Shown here: in pieces, positions 35,079 through 47,033 of the stretch
Layout of the letters: the number at the start of each line of letters is the position of its first letter
How positions within the stretch are numbered: position 1 is the stretch's first letter
NCBI GenBank assembly: GCA_022496805.1
Contig: CM040101.1
Span: forward strand, 1,738,501-1,802,500
Origin: Pohlia nutans
Taxonomy: Eukaryota > Streptophyta > Bryopsida > Bryales > Mniaceae
Direction of reading: 5' to 3'
Length of the DNA: 64,000 nt
Notes under the pieces: generated by a model
The model's input: the letters and a program-made list of their open reading frames with translations, nothing else
Told to the model about the DNA's origin: nothing
Databases searched by the model: none
Program-made: the position numbers and the translations under genes

Positions 35079-35961
35079 AGTACTGTACATTAGAGTTTGG
35101 GTGGAGGAATATATGGATTAGTGTATATTCTGTTGCGCTTGTAGATTTGTTGAGCAATTTATGTTTTAGGATTAAAGGAGGTTATTTTTAGAACTTTAGG
35201 ACAAGTTTAAACACATTAGTGGGTTTCACGCATTGTTTCAGACAAAGAACAACTACTTATTGTTGAAGTTTTGGTGTAGTTTTGTAGACCAATCGTTCAA
35301 ATTCTATGAAAAATGTTGATAAGTTGTGCGTAAAGCTTCCAAGGATGAAATGGAAGAAAATTGATTGAAGTGCTTACAAAAGAATCTTATTTAGTATTTA
35401 GAGTGACGAAAATGCCGTGTTCAGTTGTTGTGATTCAAAAAACCTACTGTGCAAAGCAAGGTTGTGTATTTATTTTTATCAATGATTAATTGAAGAGGAA
35501 AACAAATCACTAGTTCATGCCACTCGGAGAGATAACATCAATGAGACTTTAAATAATTCAATGAATATAGTTTGATAAGCAATGTGTGAAACCCACTCTT
35601 ATCAATCAAGTCTAGCTATTAAATGCAAAAATCTAATTAATCCGCATAATATCATAGTAAGAATTCTCAATATATATGATATATAGAGATGGGCGGTAGT
35701 AGAAGGAAGAAGATTTAGGAGAAAGAAAATCATACCATTTGTAAATGTGAGAACTCTTATTCGCCAAACTTAGTTCATAACCTATGCTTTTAATCCGAAA
35801 ACAATAATCCAAGTTGAATACATTCAACAACATGAAACAAACTTTCTACATTCAAACCTTAGTCATGGAAACGAAGTTGAGGGAGAATGGCTAAATTTGG
35901 TGTCACATCCCTTTTATCTATGGTAATAAACTATTAACTTTCAAAATGGAGTACTATTTGG

Positions 35962-36312
35962 CATAACATTCAGTAGCCATCATTGGACTGCCTTTTGGCT
36001 CTATTCACTGTGAAGAAGCTTCATCCAAATTACAAATGAATAAGAAACCGTGGTAAACATAAGAGGGTTGCAAGATGGCTATTGAGAATGACAAAAGTAT
36101 TTAGCCGTGGATAAATGAAGTTGGCAATACCTTCTATGTGGCTAATTTCAAACATGCACAACCTTCCATGTGGCAAGGTCACCTACATGTGCTAGTACTA
36201 TATACTTGTAGTTGCTGATTAAAAATAGTAGCTACAAATTGCATTGTAGATGATGATGGAGGATATTCTTGACACTCCAGGGCAGATCCAATGTTGGCAA
36301 TTGAATGTTATG
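35962..36312 (+). mobile_element. Family Q element, short copy
   Basis: Starts CATAACATTCAGTAGCCATC and ends GCAATTGAATGTTATG. The termini match 36561-37048 but the middle is shorter and different. No target duplication evident. Confidence 0.65.
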
Positions 36313-36560
36313 ATATGTCGAAGGGCAAGATCAACACCGATTTTTTAATTCTTTAAAAAAAATATTTAGTAGCTAGAATATTCACAATTATTTGTCAAGA
36401 TTTTTGGCTTTTTCATCATGCAAAAATCTTTCAGTGAAATAAAAAAATTCCAAATATTCCAAAATTTAATTTTAGAATTATCACATTTTAGGAACTTGGG
36501 GTTCGACCCAATCTTTCTTTAGTTAGCAAAATATAACCAAAAATCAGATTTTTTTTAGAA

Positions 36561-37048
36561 CATAACATTCAGTAGCCTTCACTGGCTCTGCCTTGCTCTT
36601 CAGGAGAATGTGCAACATATTCTGCATTATTGTTCGAGAACAATTAGTAGCTACCCATGTTTTCTTACAAATGGAGGTTTTGGAAAAGTAGAAGGGAAGA
36701 TACCCATGCATGGTCTTTGCTGACACATCCCTACATGTCCCTCACTTTTAAAGAGAGCAACATTACAAGTAATAATACTTTAACCCAAGAATGTTATGGT
36801 GCATGGCTAATCAATAGAAAATGGGCAACATGAATAAAAATTTCCTTGAACATTGGGCCACTTCTTTTGTCCTCCATTGACAATAGTTTATGACCTTCCT
36901 GCTTCCTTCCCCACCCTCCCTACTCTCTAAAAAAATGAAAAAATAAAGGGTTGCACTTAATGCACTACATGGATGGAATTCACACGATACACTGTAAATC
37001 ACATGATGGATGAAAAGGCAGAGTGGTTGAATGCTATTGAATGTTATG
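36561..37048 (+). mobile_element. Family Q element, uninterrupted copy
   Basis: Starts CATAACATTCAGTAGCCTTC and ends GAATGCTATTGAATGTTATG, an inverted pair of about 18 bp. It retains single GCACTTAATGCACTACATGG at 36954-36973, the empty site for both insertions in 30213-31503. Confidence 0.8.
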
Positions 37049-37691
37049 AAAGAGCTAAATTCGAACCAAAATTCATTCCTTTTATCGCCAAAATATTAAT
37101 TATTAAAAAAAATTCATCCATTTGAGAAAATCTCATTCAATTATGATGACATCATTTGATATCTAGATGAAACTGTTACAAAGCTGGTGCCACCTGTTCG
37201 AAAAATGAAAAAAAAAAATTGCAGAAAAATCCCTGGGTCAACCACACTAAATCTCAACCCGCACTAAATCTCAACCCACACTAAATCTCCAGAACCAGGA
37301 TGCTGGGGCTTCAAAGCTTCCCAACTTCCTGGGAAGAATCAACAACTCTCACAAGTGACGAAGATCCATCGCCAAGTCCGATTCTCGCACTCGTTTGATC
37401 GGGTCCACGCCATCGCTAAGACGAAGCAATCACCACTAGTACTCGCGCAATTGTTCTCGATCTGGTTTTAGAGCGGTGCATTTGCACAAGAGTCCGGCAA
37501 TCAGACGGATCTGATGTTTTGAAAGCCATCGAGAATCGCAGCAACAACACCTGGGTGCCAGAGGAAAACAGAATCAGCAACAGCATTGTGACCAGTTGCG
37601 ATGTTGGGGTTTTGAGATTAGGTCACGATGGTTTGAAGTTTTGTGATTCGGAACTCGTGGGATTGTTGTTGCAAGCATCCATCCATCCATC

Positions 37692-40421
37692 ATGTCGGCG
37701 TTGGATCCCTTCTACCTCGTCAGAGAGGAGGTTCAAGACTCGGTAAGCCAGCCAGCCTTCGTTCGTTCGTTTGTGCTACCTAGGGTTTTGATCGATTTGA
37801 TTACATTCTAATAATGTGGGCAATGTAATGTGCAGGTTGTGAAGTTGCAAGTCACATTGCAACGGTGGGAGCAACTGCCTGCTTCTGCTGCAGAGCGCGA
37901 GGTTCTGCTTAAGGAGCTTCTGTCTGCCTGCGAGAGCATCGAGTGGCAGGTAAGCAAAAAGAATGTTCCCTTAAGCAGAATGTGGCTCACTTTTGTCCAT
38001 ACTAATTTACATGGGCCCTATTTCTGTAGTTTCAATTTGTTTGATGTAGTCGTATAACCTAGCTTTGATGGTTTAGGGTTTTGGTTACTTGTTTAAGTCT
38101 GCATTGAGACTGAGAATCTTCAAAAAGCATGAAAACTCTGCATCATTTCATTAGGGTTGTAGAGGAGGTAACCGGGCTTTGATCTCCATTCTCATCGTTG
38201 CAACTTGTAAATTGCAATGAGTCTAGTTTGTACTATAGAGGAGGAAACGACTTGTCATAGTTCAGATTGTAGTACATTAGGGGTTTGAACAGAACATGTG
38301 CCCTATTTCTGTAGTTTCAATTTGTTTGATGTAGTCGCATAACCTAGCTTTGATGGTTTCGGGTTTTAATTACCTGTTTAAGTCTGCATTGAGATTGAGA
38401 AAGCATGAAAACTCTGCATCATTTCATTAGGGTTGTAGAGGTAAGTAACCGGGCTTTGATCTCCTTTCTCATTGTAAATTGCAATGAGACTAGTTTGTAC
38501 TATAGAGGAGGAAACGTGCAATCTGGTATAAGTTAAATGTCAGTACCGGTATTAACCTCTAAGCGTCTAAAACGCCCAATATGGCCATCTGCATCACTGA
38601 ACTTTGCGACGGTGGCATTTTCTCATTTTACCTCGGTTTTCTTATTGCAATACATCATTTTCAAGCTCTTGTTCTATACACAAGATCAGCAGTGTCGATC
38701 GTGTCAAACTGAAGTCATTTTCACACAAATAGATGATTTGCAGCAGGGGGTCCAATTTTCCTACACTACAGAAAATACACAGTGGACGCTTAGGGGTTAA
38801 CAACCCAAGCATTGTCGAGTGTGTAGTACTTCTTCGATTGCAATACTGAAAGTTCGTGATGAACCAGGTGAATGAATTGGATCGGGCGATTGGCGTTGCA
38901 GAGAGAGATCCAGCTCGGTTCAGTGTGGACAGTGCTGAGATTGAACGCCGCAGGAAATGGACTGTTTCTACACGCAATCAGGTTTGTTTCCTCTCATTAA
39001 TTATACCATTTGATGGAGGTTACAATTTGTATATGGTTTTCTTCATCGTATTTGTGATTCTAATGATGATGTGGAACGTGACAGGCTCAATCAGTGTCTG
39101 AGAAGTTAAAAGCTGCCGCCGAGAGGAACACCGGAGCAAGTAATGGTCGTCGAGAGCTCATGAGATTGGAGAGCCAATTTCAACCCACTTCCAACCATGG
39201 AATGGATGACCATTACCTTGGTGAATCTGATCGACAGGCCCTCATCATGAAGTAAGCTCTAGCCTCTAGGAATTACTCCCTCTGTCTGGAAATAGCTGTC
39301 CTAGTTTTTGGCATTTTTCAACTTAAACATTTTCTTATTTTAAAGTGGACAGGGCTCACGTTTGAAGCATAAAACATAGGACAAAAACTAGGAGAAAAGA
39401 AATGCCAAAAACTAGGACAATTATTTCCGGACAGTGGGAGTACCAGAAACTGGCTTAGTAAGTGCTGTGCGTAGAACCTTTTGCTAGATAAAGAGGTTTT
39501 TAATGGTATTATGGTGGGTTTGAGACTTTGTTCTTGCCATGTGTGGATCCAGTTACCCCTTTTCACGGGATGCGTTCCACATAAAATTGCTTGTAGTCAT
39601 ATTTGAGGTGTAAATTGTGATACATCTCCAGTAGATTCTTGAGCTCACTGTTCTTCATTTTTCTGTTCTGAAGAGAACAAGATGAGGATTTGGACGACTT
39701 AAGTGCAACTGTGGAACGCTTGGGTGATGTCGGCCTCTCGATTCATGAAGAACTAGCAGTGCAGGTGATACTTCCTCTCACGAAACGATACACTTATAAA
39801 TCTTCCGGCCTCTAGTACAATTTGTAAAACACCATTTTCAGAATTTCACATACTTGTGACCCGTTTTGTAGGGGCATCTCATGGACGAACTGGGAAATGA
39901 CATGGATAGCACTGCCAATCGACTTGATTTTGTCCAGGTATAACAACAGTACTCCTTGACACGAAGTGATGAAGTGTTAACCCCCAAAGGACCATATTGG
40001 GCCTCATGTTTTTTTTTAGCACTTTTGAATAGGTCCTGTGGACTTTCCTTTGTTCAAATTTATTTGTTTCTTGACCAGCACGTACAATGTTCTTCACGGA
40101 TTCCGGTGATATAAAATTTGGTGCCATGTGAATTATGTTTTTTAACAGTATGATCGATTGAATTTGTCATTTTAAAACCATGAATCCTTGGTCCTTTAGG
40201 GGTCAACCTTGGGTTATCATTTGTAACTTGCTGGCTCTTAGAAATGGTGCTATTGAAACCCGAGCAGCTGAAATGCAATATTGACGTTTACTCTGTCTAC
40301 AATGGTGCAGAAAAGGATTGCAGGGGTATTGAAGAAAGCAGGATGGAAAGGGCAAGTGATGACAATAGTATTTCTGGTGGTCCTCTTGCTGATACTTACC
40401 CTACTTGTATTTTCAGGTTAA
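37692..40421 (+). CDS. SYP61: SYP61-type syntaxin (Qc-SNARE)
   Basis: Seven exons: 37692-37742, 37836-37949, 38868-38981, 39085-39251, 39674-39764, 39872-39937 and 40311-40421. All have GT/AG ends and the joined frame codes 237 residues (flowering-plant SYP61 is about 245). The N-terminal three-helix domain of the syntaxin-6 family covers about 1-93 (DPFYLVREEVQDS, ESIEWQVNELDRAI, FSVDSAEIERRRKW). The SNARE motif at about 150-207 starts EQDEDLDDLSATVERLGDVG, with Q179 as the expected ionic-layer glutamine. A tail anchor spans about 217-235. Known SYP61 acts at the trans-Golgi network with SYP41/42 and VTI12 in fusion and secretion. The introns hold a tandem duplication (intron 2) and three transposon-like insertions. 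The gene looks intact and functional. Confidence 0.96.
38015..38516 (+). repeat. Tandem duplication inside SYP61 intron 2
   Basis: GCCCTATTTCTGTAGTTTCA..ATAGAGGAGGAAACG occurs at 38015-38249 and 38300-38516 (period 285). The copies are nearly identical apart from a few substitutions and short deletions, so the duplication is recent. It leaves the splice sites untouched. Confidence 0.9.
38552..38800. mobile_element. TTAA element, family H, in SYP61 intron 2
   Basis: 249 bp. Ends TTAACCTCTAAGCGTCTAAAA and GTGGACGCTTAGGGGTTAA form an inverted pair CCYCTAAGCGTC. The only copy of this family in the window. Confidence 0.8.
39276..39440. mobile_element. Stowaway-like MITE in SYP61 intron 4
   Basis: 165 bp. 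Ends CTCCCTCTGTCTGGAAATAG and ATTATTTCCGGACAGTGGGAG are inverted, followed inward by TGTCCTAGTTTTTGGCATTT and its inverse. TA flanks both sides (39274-39275, 39441-39442). The TIR and TA target are those of Stowaway elements of the Tc1/mariner group. Confidence 0.9.
39977..40206 (+). mobile_element. TTAA element, family A, in SYP61 intron 6
   Basis: 230 bp. Starts TTAACCCCCAAAGGACCATAT and ends CTTGGTCCTTTAGGGGTCAA, the right TTAA mutated to TCAA. It ends 104 bp before the last-exon acceptor. Confidence 0.85.
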
Positions 40422-40972
40422 CTCCATCTTTTGTTTCATAGAATGAATATCCCAGCCATAGTGTGAACGTCTGAGCATACCATGAATTGTTAAAAGTCGA
40501 GAACTTATTGAAGATTTTTACTTCATTCATTTCTAAGTTCCCCTTGCTAGCATCATAATGTTGGAGCCATAGAAAAAGGCGCAGTCTGCAAAACCTAGAG
40601 CACTCAAATCATGTCAGGAAGTGAGTCTCCTTCCGATAACGTTTGAATAGCGTACATCAATATATAGCACTAGGTTGGCCTGTGCCTGCGCCCGGTGGCC
40701 AAACTGTCGAAGGGAGTGTGCGTGCGTGCACCACTGTGCGTTATATCATAGATTACCAAGTTTTGGCAATCATTGCATTTAACTAGTTGCTGGTTTTTAT
40801 GAATTGAGGTTCTAAAACAAGTTGCTGATTTTTTTGTGTATTGTCTATGCCCTTCATACATAGGCGTTTGTTGTTTCAAAGCTTTTGTAATACCTATACT
40901 CTTTGGATGAGGATTCATGTCCCATTGTGGGGAGCTTGCATGCGTGCGTGCACCATTGTGCATTATATAATA

Positions 40973-41462
40973 CTCCCTTTGTCCTAGAAATTATTTATCC
41001 GATTTTAAGTTGTTTTACAAATTCTAACAAAGCAAAATCACAAGACAAGTGCACACAAAATGTTATTTGTTTGTAAAACTTGTCTTTACTCGTGTGTGGA
41101 ACCTTTTAACTGTTGCCACCACCTACTTTCATGCAACCACCTAGTTTCTACCATGCAATGTTGTAAACTCAATAAGACTTTATTCAAAAGTTGAATTGAC
41201 TTGCTATCGAACGCTTCCACAACATGAACAAGTTTATCAATTGATCTGGAAGTTTTGGAGTATGTTGCTTACTATAGAGGTGATATTGTGAAATTGATAG
41301 AGGTGATATTAGAAACAAATTCATCAATTGATTCGGAATGCTTGGATAGACAGCTACTCCCAAATAGAAACGTATTGTATCAAGAGATTTGATGAAACCA
41401 TTATAGTTTGCTTAATTTTTTGATTTTTTCCAAAAGTATCATCTATTGTGGGATGGAGGGGG
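40973..41462. mobile_element. Stowaway-like element
   Basis: 490 bp. CTCCCTTTGTCCTAGAAATT at the left and TCATCTATTGTGGGATGGAGGGG at the right, with TA at 40971-40972 and 41463-41464. Related, by interior sequence, to the fragment at 20219. Confidence 0.7.
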
Positions 41463-42314
41463 TAGATATTAGTGATCATGAATTCATATTCATATGTTTT
41501 TGCCATAAAAAGAAGTGAAGCAATGATTGGGAAGAACTAGCAGCTAGTGTAAGTCTAGCGAATTAGCCAATTCAGTGAAGTGCCTCAATAGTTGCTTGAA
41601 ATTAGAAGATGCAAGGAAAAAATCAATGCACTTGTAGAAACTTGTACTTGGGACACAATGCCAAAACGTGACACCGCACAATGGCAATACAACTTGGTGC
41701 CCCAAGTACATAACGTTTTTCAGCCCCCCTACTGTTCACCTCCAAATCTCAAGCATTGGTTAGGGGATTGCAGAGACTTTCTTTAACTTTAGCTGGGCCA
41801 AGTGAAGAGGATTGGAGAGTTGAATTGTGTTATTAGTAGTTTCTCTACAGTGTTGCTACAATGTAAAGGGTGTGGTCCAACAAGGGCTGAAGAGCTTTAT
41901 GTACCCCTTTTCTACTACTGCATTGATCTGAAATTGAGATTTTTTAAATTTTTATTTGCACTAATAATTTAGATGGAACAGTAGAAAGTTATCATTGAGT
42001 TGCTAGATGATTGAAGTAAATATAAGAATTTATCAGATTTTTCTTAATTATTTCCCAATCACGTGAGTGAAGAGATTGTGTTTCAGCCCCTTCGCCGACT
42101 CTTGCACGTCAAACAAATCACTTGTGTAATTCTCTTTGAGCTCAAGTTCCGCTTCCAAATCTCCAGTATAATTATCGTGCCATTGGTTAGATATGTTGGA
42201 ATTTTTTTCATCCAGACATTGCCACATATGTTCTAGTTTCCTCTAGTGCGTGTGATTACACAAATTTTGTTGTGGCCAATTAAGGCCAGCGCTGCATTAG
42301 ATGTTTGTGCTTCC

Positions 42315-42478
42315 ACAGGGAGATGAATATAAGATTCCCATATGGGAAACAGGGACACAATTGTAACTTTCCCATATCAAAATACACTACAATCATCCCA
42401 AGAAAGTTACAATTGTGGGAATTTTGTCCCACTTCCCATATGAAATCCCATGTGGGAATGTCTTTTTTTCTCCCTGTG
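42315..42478. mobile_element. Hairpin MITE with TTCC flanks
   Basis: 164-bp near-palindrome. Ends ACAGGGAGATGAATAT and TTTCTCCCTGTG; arms include GATTCCCATATGGG and GACACAATTGTAACTTTC, each with an inverse. TTCC precedes and follows it (42311-42314, 42479-42482), a possible 4-bp duplication. Confidence 0.75.
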
Positions 42479-42506
42479 TTCCTGTTCAGCACATATGAAG
42501 CAGCCC

Positions 42507-43081
42507 TTAACCCCTAACTGCGTGAGTGTCCATTTTTTGGACGATGTACAGATTTCATCCATGTTTTCTCATCCGTCATGCACTTTCTGCAGTGTGGATT
42601 TTCTACTCTAGATTCTATGGGAAGTTACTTTCATGAATGTGATCCGATTAGAAAGGGGATGATTTGTGAAATTTTTATGCCTCATTTCATGTTGTAGTGA
42701 TTCACCCAAAATTTCAAAGATTTCTGTGTAAAAGTGCTTTTGAAAAAGTCAACTCATAAAAATAAGCAACAAAAAAATCTCCAAAAATCACTACACTTAG
42801 AGTATTACATTTCAACCAATCACAACAAATTTCATCTACAAATTGTCAATATCCTTTTCGTAATCGAATTACAAAAGAATTTTGAATTTTGACTTTCAAA
42901 TTTTATACAAAAATATTGGTGATAGCAATCATAAATCTAACCGTATGGATAGAATAAAAAATTCATAATGTACAACTTTTATTGATACATCAAGTTCAAA
43001 ATATCCCTCTTAGTTGCATTTTATAATGCATCTTTGCAAAACTGGCGAATTTGGGAAGGGCTCTAGGCATTTAGGGGTTCA
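42507..43081 (-). mobile_element. TTAA element, family C, inverted
   Basis: 575 bp. Starts TTAACCCCTAACTGCGTGAG followed by GTCCATTTTTTGGACGATG, and ends GGCATTTAGGGGTTCA, its right TTAA changed to TTCA. Interior AATCTAACCGTATGGATAG. Confidence 0.85.
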
Positions 43082-46000
43082 GTATGGAATATAGTTTTGA
43101 ACACAACATAGTATTACATTTTATAACAGACTTAGGGTTCTACACCTCCTATTGCTTTGTTTGATTTTTATTGATACAATAACTTTCCTTGGAACTAGAG
43201 TGAAAGATGACACTTGCCATTATATAAGGGAAATTAGTAGGAGTCAAGCAAGTAAGACAAACTTAAGATGTGAAAACAACGAGCATCCAAGAGCATCGGA
43301 GAGAATCTTGGAAATTTTAGTAGGGGTACAAACTCTAGGGCTTAACGATGTTATGGACTATAAAGTCAATTGCCAGGTTGCCATCAAATGATCATGGCTA
43401 AAGACCACCTAGCTAAAAATCATGAAAGCAAAGTCAAAAACCCAAATGTTAGATATGCCAATTAAACCATGTAGGTTAAATATGTTGAGTGGCCATAGCC
43501 AAAGATTACAAAGTCAAAGTCAAAAACAAAGTCATAGTCCAAAAGCAAAATGCCAAGTATTCTAAATGAACCATGTAGGTTAGGTATGCTAAGCATTTTG
43601 TGTTTTTTATTTTGACTTTGGTGATGTGGTTTTTGGCTATAACCATTTGGCATTTGGCTATGGACACATAACTTTTGGATGTGGCAATCTGACATTTGGC
43701 ATTCTGATCTATAATTTGTCTAAAATTGTATTTTATATTTAAGCTTCTTTGTTGTTAGTTTTGTAATCCAATGTATTACCCGCTTATGCACAGTGTCTGT
43801 CTTGTTGTAATGTTTTGCTACAGATTCTTGCATACGGCTCGTAATCTTCCATTGTTATTTTGTAAGTGGCTCAATACATTGGATTTATTTCATCTTTAGG
43901 TTGATATGAATTCTAGTTGCCTCTCATTTGTGTGAATACATGAAATACCTTGTGCCAAATAGGAATGTGTTCAAGCTTGCTAGCCGCTTACATGTGAAGA
44001 GGCCTTCAAATGATGTTACTTTTGTGTCTTCATAACTATAGGAGTAGGTCATTTGTCTAATCAACACTTTATAAATGTAATGTACTATGTGGACTACATT
44101 TGAATATTTGATACTTTGAGGGGTAGAGTTGATTTGATACCATGTGGGGAATAGTTGATATCATGAGGGACATATCGTGATTGTATCATGAGAGGTAGGT
44201 GTGATGGTACTTTAGATGAATGAATCCTGATTTTTGAGAGGATGAATACACTAACTACATGTGGGGAGAAAGCATGGTAAATTGGACCATTGAATTACAT
44301 CATGAAGATTCAACAATACAAGGTTAAAAAATGCATATTAAATTTTAATTATTTTACAAGAATGATGTAGATATGTTGTTCTAAAAAGTCAAACAAAAAA
44401 TATTGAAAAATAAATCTTTAATGAATTTATATATGTTTATACAACTTGATTTGTTTTTAAAAAGAAGGCAGTCTACAATCACATAAGTTTGAAAACAATA
44501 GAATACAAGAGCATTAAATCGTTTTTTTTCAAATTTTTTTTTGTCTACCCTCAGCATCATTACAAACTTCAAAAATATTAAAAAAATAATTAAGTTGAAA
44601 TACTTCAGGCCATGAAATTTACGTTTAAAATCACTTTTATACAACTTTTTCAAGCACTACTTTTAGTAAATTCTTTAGTAGATTTTCTTTTGAAACCATG
44701 GATTTAAGTATATATAACAACAATAGAGGGCGCCATGAAAAAAGATAAAAAATAAAAGACAATTTTGTATTTTTTTAAAGCCTTTGACCAAAACATTCGG
44801 ATTTGAGTACAACGGTGGATCTTTTTGGTCAAAAATACTATGCCTTCACCCTGTGATGATGGCTAGTGTAAAAGCAATGATGGAGTCAAGATAGACAACT
44901 CAAAGTAGATGAGTTGTGCTTGGGAGTTGGAGCGATGCCTTGGAGAACTCCAATTTAAGGAATTGTACAGTGGAGTTAGACAACTCCATCTACATGATAA
45001 GTGCACTGGAATTAAACAACTTTAAGATCAAGACAAGTTCACTTGAGTTAAACAGCTCAAGCGGAGTACTAAGACTTAGACCGACTAGGACTATTATTTT
45101 AGGGAATGGTTCTAGATGGAATCAAAGATAGAACACCAAAAGTCGAAGTAAAGTCCTATACTAAACTGATAGTCATTTTTGCTATGAGATTGAGCTTGGG
45201 CCTCGGGAGAGATGGGAGGTTTTATTTGGTTGGAGTCTCTCATTTATGGTTGGATGGTTGAGCTATTATATTGATGTTAGAGCTTATACATATATTTATA
45301 TATGCATTGGTTAATATATTGTGTAAGGTGATTATCGTATATGAGAGTTAGTAATTATAGACCTTAGGTTTTTATTTTATTCTATCTTTCCCATAGTGTG
45401 TCCATAACAATAAATGTATGTTATTGTTCACTCAATCAATCAATATGATATGCTATGATTTGATTCTTAGTTTTTTTTGGGAAAATGGAATTTATTTATT
45501 GAAGAAAAATTATGTAATTTTGTAGTAGATTCAACACTCATCTGCCAAATTAAATATATTTTTTTGCAAAAAATGCAATCAAGCAAATGCCAATTTATGT
45601 GAATATTTTTCAATATCTTAATTTTTTTTATGGTTCTTTTTAAAAGTATAGATTTTATAAGATTTTTGTATTTATGTTTAGAATTATTTTACACCAAGTA
45701 TGTTATTGGGTGTTTTTGCACTAGGGTGTCATAGTTCTCAACATAAAAAGTTTCTAATGATGTAAAGCAGTTACATTAATGACGCAATATAATAAATAGG
45801 GAAAATACCAAAAACATTTGAATATAGTAAAAATAGAATCCTTTTGGAATCTTTTGGAATATTTTCAAAATATTTTATAATATTTTAGAACCTTTTAAAA
45901 TATTCTCAAAATCTTTTGGAATAATCTTGCTGATGTTATTTAATCCACTTGCAAACCACGTCAAATGCATATTCCATTCACACCACAGGCTCTGTTTTAA

Positions 46001-46503
46001 TTAGCTAACCAAGCTCGCAAGAATTTTTTGGGAACTCATCATTTTAAAGGGCATTCAATGTAAAGGAACAAAAATTTCCGCCATAAACCTTTAAATCCAC
46101 CTTGCTCATAGAATCTTTTGGAATCTTTATTGAATATGATACCTTTATGTTATAGGAATTGAGGAAAATTATTGCAATGACTATATCTTCAATGAAACGT
46201 ATCAATTAAGGCAATAACGTATTTATTCTACAACTTCACCAAATGCAAGGTATTACATTTTGGTCCAAATGCTATTTTATATTATTTTTAGAACTATTAA
46301 TATACATACAATCCTAGGATACCTTTTCATTGTGGTTAACCTTTTGCCAAAAAACTAATTTGAATGACCAACAGAAAATGTTTACTGCCACATTTCGCTT
46401 GTTATGCAATGTCACACTACACATTTTGGACGCCTTACTATGAAAACACCCTATTGGGCTATGGTAAAAAAAACACAGTGGGGACCAAGATGACATAACA
46501 TTA
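43082..46503. other. AT-rich intergenic stretch
   Basis: An 80-codon frame at 43152-43391 has no recognisable motif. 43430-43690 has AACCATGTAGGTTA twice and CAAAGTCAAAAAC-like runs. Around 45830-45930 there are repeated TTTTGGAAT and ATATTTTA blocks. No gene supported. Confidence 0.45.
44264..44851 (+). mobile_element. Family M element with 4-bp duplication TGTG
   Basis: 588 bp. Ends GGGAGAAAGCATGGTAAATT and AAATACTATGCCTTCACCC, flanked by TGTG at 44260-44263 and 44852-44855. Interior resembles 14001-14614. A lone GGGTGAAAGCACAC end lies at 47478. Confidence 0.8.
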
Positions 46504-47033
46504 TTAACCCTTAAAGGATGATGAGGCCCTGAATACAATTTCCTACAAGTGCCCCAAGTACAAGCTAAAAATAAAATATTCATCCCAATCTATTGGAATT
46601 GTTTATTTTTTAAAATAGTCAATATTAAGTGAAATATACATATTCAAAATTTTTGTATCTTGAAGCTTGTCTTGAAGTCAACTAAACTTTGACCATGCCT
46701 AATTCCATGAGGTTTTCCAATTATGCTATTTATTTATTTCAAAGTGTGTTAAATATTTCTTTGTTTTGGTCTTTTAAATTTCTAATTTTAAATTCATCCC
46801 CTCATCCAAATCGAGGAAAACCCAAAAATTAGTCTTAGGAGCATTTTTTGATGACCTACTTTGTAGCAATGGAAAATATTGCTAATTTGATCAATTGAGG
46901 TAATATATTACATATTTTACTTCATTTTGGTGTACACTATTATGCGCAAAAAGAAATTTCTCAAAAGGATGAAAGGAAAGTTGTGAATATGGTGCTCAAA
47001 AATGAAGAAAATCCCTAGATGTTTGAGGGTTAA
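46504..47033. mobile_element. TTAA element, family I
   Basis: 530 bp. Ends TTAACCCTTAAAGGATGATG and CCCTAGATGTTTGAGGGTTAA. No close relative in the window. Confidence 0.7.

Larger units (their letters stand above)
35079..37691. other. Region upstream of SYP61
   Basis: Holds two family Q elements (35962-36312 and 36561-37048). Near 37246-37290 a 19-bp unit CACTAAATCTCAACCC.CA occurs about three times. From about 37300 the sequence becomes GC-richer and is probably the SYP61 leader. No other gene seen. Confidence 0.45.
40422..42506. other. Region downstream of SYP61
   Basis: Contains two copies of GTGCGTGCACCA(C/T)TGTGC(G/A)TTATAT (about 40720 and 40945), the Stowaway-like element 40973-41462 and the hairpin element 42315-42478. 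The frame 41592-41786 has no recognisable motif. No gene supported. Confidence 0.45.

Noticed and set aside
43152..43391. 80-codon frame
   Set aside because: No recognisable family, and no splice sites that extend it.
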